This document shows positions 59,158-64,000 of a DNA stretch of 64,000 nucleotides, in pieces (the stretch's first letter is position 1; every line of letters begins with the position of its first letter). The translations under genes and the position numbers were made by a program. The notes beneath the pieces are model-generated. The model was not told the DNA's origin and ran no database searches. It was given only the letters and a program-made list of their open reading frames with translations. Where the stretch lies: the NCBI GenBank assembly GCA_026419785.1, contig JAODTK010005567.1:1-64000 (forward strand). Reading direction: 5' to 3'. Source of the stretch: Sclerodactyla briareus (Eukaryota > Echinodermata > Holothuroidea > Dendrochirotida > Sclerodactylidae).

Positions 59158-60818
59158 TTTAACACACTATCAAACTTTCCAAAATGCACTCCAATATTTA
59201 TTTGTGAGAAGCTGATAAAACTAGTGAGTTCTGGTGACAAGTTTCAAACGTATAATTTTGCTCTAATGCATAGATGAAAAAAAATTGGCTCGCTGCAGAT
59301 TGGTTGCGCATGGTGCTGCAGGTGAGTGGATTGCGACATTCTGCGGACGGTTCTGAGCTGCGCCTGCGCTGCGGACTAGACCGACCAGTGGATGGCTTGT
59401 TTGGAGAAGAGAATGCCCATGAATGAATAAGAAATAGCTTGCGAAGCTGCGACTGACGTTATATGTGAGGAAGGGTGAGAGCAAGAAAAGGACGATTGAC
59501 AGTTATGGTAACTACTACTGACACTGAAAGTATAACATTGATGTGGCTAGATGAACTTGAAGACCTAGCATGGCTACACTTATTGTTCATAAATTTCAAA
59601 TGATCATCTTGGACTGTAATGTGACAAGTCAAGTGTGTGACACCAGAAGATGGATTGGCGCGAACATGAGATTAGACAGCGCAAATAAATTAATAATGAG
59701 CAGACCAGAAGAACAGTCGGGTGATTCGTCAGAACTAACCAACAAATAGTCCTTACTTCTAACAAATACCGGTGCATGGGCGCCCAATTTTAACGATATT
59801 AACCCATAATTTCATGTTGCATTCGTGTTTAATGGCAATTGAACGGCTTTTCAAAATCTTCTTTACAATTTCTGCGTAGTCTGTTAAATCGTAGAAAAGT
59901 CATGATCGTGAAGATGGCTATCATATTTACAAAAAAGTATTTTCCTGTTTGAGAGCTCACCACGCCGTTTTCGAAAAAATTGAACATTTTGTCATCCTAA
60001 CCAGCTGACGATTTTTATTTAAATTAGTAAACCAGCTCAGTCATTTCTTGTAGAGCAACTGTGGTTTAACAGTCAGATTAACAGTTGTATTCGAGCGTGC
60101 GAAGTCGTGTAGAATAGAACGCCCCAGAAAACAGTTGAGACAGCCTTAGGATCGTGCAGTACTCATGTACAAGAATAATAGGAAAAACAGAGAAGTGGAA
60201 TTCCGGGCGGGGGAGCTGGTGGGGGAGGTAGAAACGCGACAAACCTCGGCATGTTTTGTTTATATTCAACCCAGTAATAGTCTAATATATATATATATCT
60301 AATATATGCTAATTTCTCTCGCTTTCTCCTATGTAGGGATATATCAGACAGCAATTTATATTTCAGAACAGTTGGGGAATGTCTTCTTGGAATGAATTAC
60401 AAAAATAATATAGCATTTTAATTCGATACTGGTACTCACATAACTCCCTCTATATGATTTAAGGAACCTTGATTGAGTAGGGAGTGTCTTACTGACATCG
60501 ACCAAAGCCGACTATCGAGTATTCAGTCGGATTTCCACAGATAGATGTAGTAACCAAATGATGCAAATTTATTCTCACCCTCAGTAATGACGAACGAATA
60601 GCCTTCTTATGCAGTATTCTCAAGAGTGCAGAACCATGATTATAATCTCGAGGAACAGCAGGTAGTCAATCATGGATGAGGAACATGTAACTGAAAAAGC
60701 ATGCTTGTCAAGAACAATAACACGTGTTGGCAGCAGTTGACCATTTCATATTCCAATAGAGAAATGAATACAACATATTCGTTCAGTCATTAGAATTTTG
60801 TTGTAGATTGACTAGCCC
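59158..60818. other. unassigned sequence
   Basis: No gene recognised. A TA dinucleotide tract lies at 60284-60298. The short minus-strand frames at 60078-60354 have no domain. Confidence 0.5.
60284..60298. repeat. (TA)n microsatellite
   Basis: About seven TA units in an AT-rich context. Confidence 0.8.
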
Positions 60819-61752
60819 TCACGGAGGTGGATGTATTTGATAAAGTTTGCGAGAAGAAGGAATCACGTTAAAGTTACATCTCACACTCGGGAAGAAGAAA
60901 GCATATTTAAATGCCTCGCGGTACTTTGACTCAATTAGCCAGTGTGGGAATATGATGGGGTTCACAACAGAGTTCAAGTACATCAATCCTCGAGCGACGG
61001 TAGAGAAAACTGCCTCTTGTGTCCGACCGAAGTCTAATGTTGTAATTCTGAGTAGCGACATGAGCTCAAACGGTGCAAGAAGGACAAAGAAAACAATCCC
61101 ATTTACAACGAGCATCCTTGCAATTGGTCACGCATGCGTGTATCACCACCTCGGTTGGACATACTGTGTGAACGCAGACGATTGATCGATTTGTTAGGCC
61201 ATTGATAATCCTGACGAATAGGTAAATATTCAGTGTTAGTGTCACAAAGAATGGGACAATTTGAACGACATGCATCAATTATTCAGCGCATGCTATCTGT
61301 GTTCCACAGGTTGTTATTACTGTTGGCCAAGATGCCGTGAATTCCAGGATCTGCCCCATTCAACGACAAGTGATTCGCAGCAACCCCAACCAGAATTTTA
61401 CGTGCTAATATTCCCGCAGTAGTAATTGAAATAATCCAAATCGCGACAGTCAATAAACTTGACCAGGTCGTATTTTGGAGAAGGCTTTTGCCTTTGGGAA
61501 AACATATAGCATGGAATATTTCCAACGAAACCATACTGATGAAGAATAATGAAGCGAAATAAAGCCGTGTCAACCAATAATTGGAGTGGATCACCCAATT
61601 GGAGCGATTGGGGTGTCGTCGGCCACAAATGGGGAGTGAGTGAATTTCCACAATTTCTCACCAATCGTTTGCAGTAGGAAGAGTATGTCTGAAATTGCCC
61701 AAGGGTAACAGCAAATCTGTTGGTTGCAGTTTGCATAGATGATTGTTTTAGC
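60819..61752 (-). pseudogene. rhodopsin-family GPCR, frameshifted (TM3-TM7 readable)
   Basis: Three successive minus-strand frames read as one class A G-protein-coupled receptor, a membrane protein that couples extracellular ligands to G proteins. Frame 1 (61651-61283) gives TM3 (YFASLFFISMVS), then SLEIFHAICFP in place of the usual S-E-R-[YF] box, and TM4 (LLTVAIWIISITTAG). Frame 2 (61278-61066) gives TM5 (IVPFFVTLTLNIYLFVRII). Frame 3 (61115-60819) gives TM6 (NGIVFFVLLAPFELMSLL), TM7 (LMYLNSVVNPIIF) and helix 8 (SKYREAFKYAFF). The arginine of the ERY box is isoleucine and NPxxY reads NPIIF. Two frameshifts separate the frames. TM1-TM2 were not found. There is a GTAAGT donor near 61838 and a possible acceptor tttcag near 61694. 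It is probably a pseudogene, though sequencing indels could also explain the shifts. The ligand is unknown; neuropeptide-type receptors are the closest in style. Confidence 0.68.
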
Positions 61753-61759
61753 TATACAT

Positions 61760-63000
61760 AACTTGATGCACTGTTATCAAGAAATCCGAAAATAAGCAAG
61801 AAGGAAAGAACGAACGTGGCTATAAAAGACTCAAACTTACTGTTACATGGGGATTATTTGGTGGCTTGATATATGTTAAAGAAATCCGTTCATCCAACAT
61901 CCATTTGAGCAGAGTAATGATCGGTACTAGTCGTTCGGTAGCAGTCTCCTCTACACACTGACTACTTTCAACATTGACAGGAGAAATAGGCAAATGCAGA
62001 CACAAACGTCACATCCTTTATTCTATTATCAAGAATACGAGGCCCGAACTCGCGACTGATTAGAGATTGAAGATGACCAGAACTGCTTCGGCTCAAATTA
62101 TAGAAGAGCATACTTCTTCGTTCGGTTGCGGTTCATAAGTGAAAAATGATAGTTGGAGAGAGTTCACCTTTTCACCTTTCACACGTGCTATGCTGGATAA
62201 TTATTATTGCAATGTTAACTTTCATTCTGGTAGAACGATGGTTACATCTCATTTCTCGGGTGTCTCCTCCCCCTACCGCTTTGTTGGGAGTTATAGAACA
62301 AACCAAAAACAATATCACTATAACGATACTGTTTTGCTCCACAATTGTAACTGATTTTGTGGAATACTACATAAACTTGTAATGCAAGTCGAAAGAGTGT
62401 TGGGCCTTCCGTTGGAACAACAACGAACACGATCCTTATTCGACGAAGTGAAAGAAAATCCTCACGAATGAAGCTGTATAAAAAACTTACCACATGTGTT
62501 ATTGTTCCCAAAATGAGACAATCCATTTAACGAAGACAGAGTCGAGCCTGTATTTTACTCATCAAAAGTGGAGGCGAAGACAATGAGTAAAAAAAGAGCA
62601 GTCGAATTACTGTTGAAAGCGGTTGACGCCTCCTTTCTGTGCTTTCTCGGTCTGTGCAGCTAAACTTTATACCACGCCACACTGCTCATTAAATATACGA
62701 CCACTTGAAATTAGCCAATACAAGAGCGGACATTCATTCTGACGCTGTCTGACACAGATTCTATCCCATGTATTAGTAGCTACCAACCTGCAGTGAGAAT
62801 GGTTTTCGGCGCAAGTTCGGGCTGCGTTCATGCCATCATGACAGTGAGTTTGTTCAGTAGGCCAATCTAAAATGTATGCGACATAGCATAGCTGACGTGT
62901 GGTAGTTCGTGGCGAATCAGGTAAATCTGAATTAGTAACTAGCGGGGTGACATAAGGTGTGGCAAAAACAACAGGTGTAGGAAGGTTCTTCAAAATTTCA
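61760..63000. other. unassigned sequence upstream of the GPCR relic
   Basis: This stretch could hold the missing 5' exon or exons of the receptor, but no TM1-TM2 sequence was convincingly found. A 61-codon minus frame at 61820-62005 is followed by the donor-like GTAAGT. The hydrophobic plus-strand frame at 62146-62382 is on the wrong strand. Nothing else was recognised. Confidence 0.4.
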
Positions 63001-63074
63001 CCCCCCCCCCCCAAAAAGAACGAGAGAAAGAGCAGAGAAGAGAGAACCCCCCCCCCCCCCAAAAAAAAAAAAAA
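63001..63074. repeat. two poly(C)-poly(A) junction tracts
   Basis: A C run of 12 followed by A5 lies at 63001-63017. A second C run of 12 followed by A14 lies at 63049-63074. Between them is a purine-rich gagaaag segment. The 151-codon minus-strand frame across here reads mainly through these tracts and is not a gene. Confidence 0.85.
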
Positions 63075-64000
63075 CAAGTCATGTATAGTGGGCAAAGAAC
63101 GTCCCTTCGTGGGCAAATTCATTCTCGAGGGAGGGAAGCATTAGGATTTGAATGGAAGTGCCGAAGTCATGCTTCCAAGATGGTATGAAGTAGGGAATAA
63201 TGAACAGATACGGGGCCTTGTTGCAGAATTAAACCGGATGACGCATAAAGGAGGTTAGAAAATCCCGAGGGGCAGGGATTGCTCCTTATTTAGGACATCA
63301 AACAGGTTTTGACTCGAAGACAAAGGCCCCGAGATCTGTTCAGTATTTCTATTCATAAAATATCGATTTAAATTCTCCCAACACTGCCTCAATTGACAAA
63401 GTTGGAAGGCCAAGTAAAAAAAAAAAATAGTTTCTCGTCCTAACTTGCTGAAAGTTTGGGGCGCGTGAGGGCCTTTTTTTTTTTTTTTTTTTTTGGCTTC
63501 AGACAGTCAAGAATACCCTATTTAGTACTGTATTCGCGGTACAGCAGTTCTGGAAATGAGCATGATGGTCTTTTTTTATTTTTTTCCCCTGATTATACCT
63601 TAGTGGCCTCAAAGCCATCCCAAAATGTTCCTTACCATAGTTTGCATGGCATCAGTAGTAAGCTTTTTCCTTTACTACCATATTTTGAAGAAGTTACGAG
63701 TGAAGTTGTCACAAAAAAAAGAAATTTAACAATTATCTAAAAAAGCGTGCGGCTAGGGGAGGAAGAAACTGTTTTTTTTTTTTAATTGGCCTAAAAATCC
63801 AGAATGTGAACACAGCAGCATGGCGTGTTGCCAACATTGCGCACAAAACAATTACCGCTAGAGAAAACGTACGTTGCATGCTCCGTTACATGTACGAATG
63901 GCCAGCCGAGCGACACAGTTTATTTTAGCAATCGCAGTAAGTAAAGTAGCTTGTTTACGATAAGAACATAGCCAATAGTCCAATACTGGTATACTACTAC
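63075..64000. other. unassigned sequence with T tracts
   Basis: No gene recognised. A T run of about 21 bases is at 63474-63494, with shorter A and T runs nearby. The 94-codon plus frame at 63456-63740 begins in the T tract and has no domain. Confidence 0.5.

Noticed and set aside
58815-59240. 141-codon minus-strand frame
   Set aside because: It coincides with the tRNA-headed SINE at 58916-59155 and is a by-product of it.
62035-62100. tRNA-like B box on the minus strand (gcgagttcgggcc)
   Set aside because: No matching A box at the right distance and no repeat body.
62146-62382. Hydrophobic plus-strand frame resembling TM1 of a receptor
   Set aside because: It is on the opposite strand from the GPCR relic and lacks a TM1 N-V motif. 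The hydrophobicity comes from T-rich sequence.
62667-63122. 151-codon minus-strand frame
   Set aside because: Most of its middle is glycine and phenylalanine coded by poly(C)-poly(A) tracts. No domain is recognisable.
1-64000. CRISPR array, rRNA genes, telomeric repeats, bacterial-type operons
   Set aside because: None found. There are no regularly spaced identical repeats, no rRNA-like conserved blocks, no TTAGGG arrays and no closely packed co-directional genes.

Overview
This is most likely a eukaryotic, marine-invertebrate genome segment, and it is gene-poor. Four things point that way: about 60% AT composition, no long open frames, many decayed retroelements and abundant microsatellites. 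Decayed CR1/L2-type and jockey-type LINEs, a Penelope-like element, tRNA-headed SINEs with ATT tails and repeated TAGGCCTA palindromes fit a deuterostome invertebrate. My best guess is an echinoderm, but this is inference. No complete protein-coding gene, rRNA gene or convincing functional tRNA gene was found.

Layout. Bases 1-16,200 are mostly unrecognised sequence, with tRNA-derived SINE copies near 0.79-1.06, 4.99-5.23 and 8.79-9.0 kb, a 93-bp tandem duplication at 6.87 kb and homopolymer tracts. A tandem array with units of 142-150 bp lies at 16.23-16.61 kb. The best-preserved SINE (tRNA head, GCGCTATATAAG tail) is at 26.80-27.19 kb. Between 29.5 and 37.2 kb are G-rich fold-back and TIR elements and one member of an interspersed repeat pair carrying nuclear-receptor-type half-sites. 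The other member lies inverted at 40.9-41.3 kb. A 5'-truncated jockey-like reverse transcriptase lies on the minus strand at 39.6-40.4 kb. A TIR DNA transposon at 41.77-43.44 kb holds a possible Harbinger-type transposase relic. SINE copies follow at 44.4-44.9 kb, and the 3' end of a CR1/L2-type LINE lies on the minus strand at 46.38-47.0 kb.

The stretch 49.6-55.4 kb has a higher GC content and many broken plus-strand frames. Inside it is a decayed Penelope-like reverse transcriptase (51.9-54.1 kb), preceded by a frame-preserving 135-bp tandem duplication. At 57.06-57.24 kb a short tandem repeat carries paired CRE and TTACGTAA palindromes upstream of an unassigned 185-codon frame. At 60.82-61.75 kb on the minus strand is a rhodopsin-family GPCR (TM3-TM7 readable) broken by frameshifts. 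It is the only recognisable non-transposon protein homology.

The recognisable parts do not form a pathway. The likely connection is parasitic: the SINEs and the CR1/L2-type LINE share a similar 3' tail and may use the same transposition machinery.
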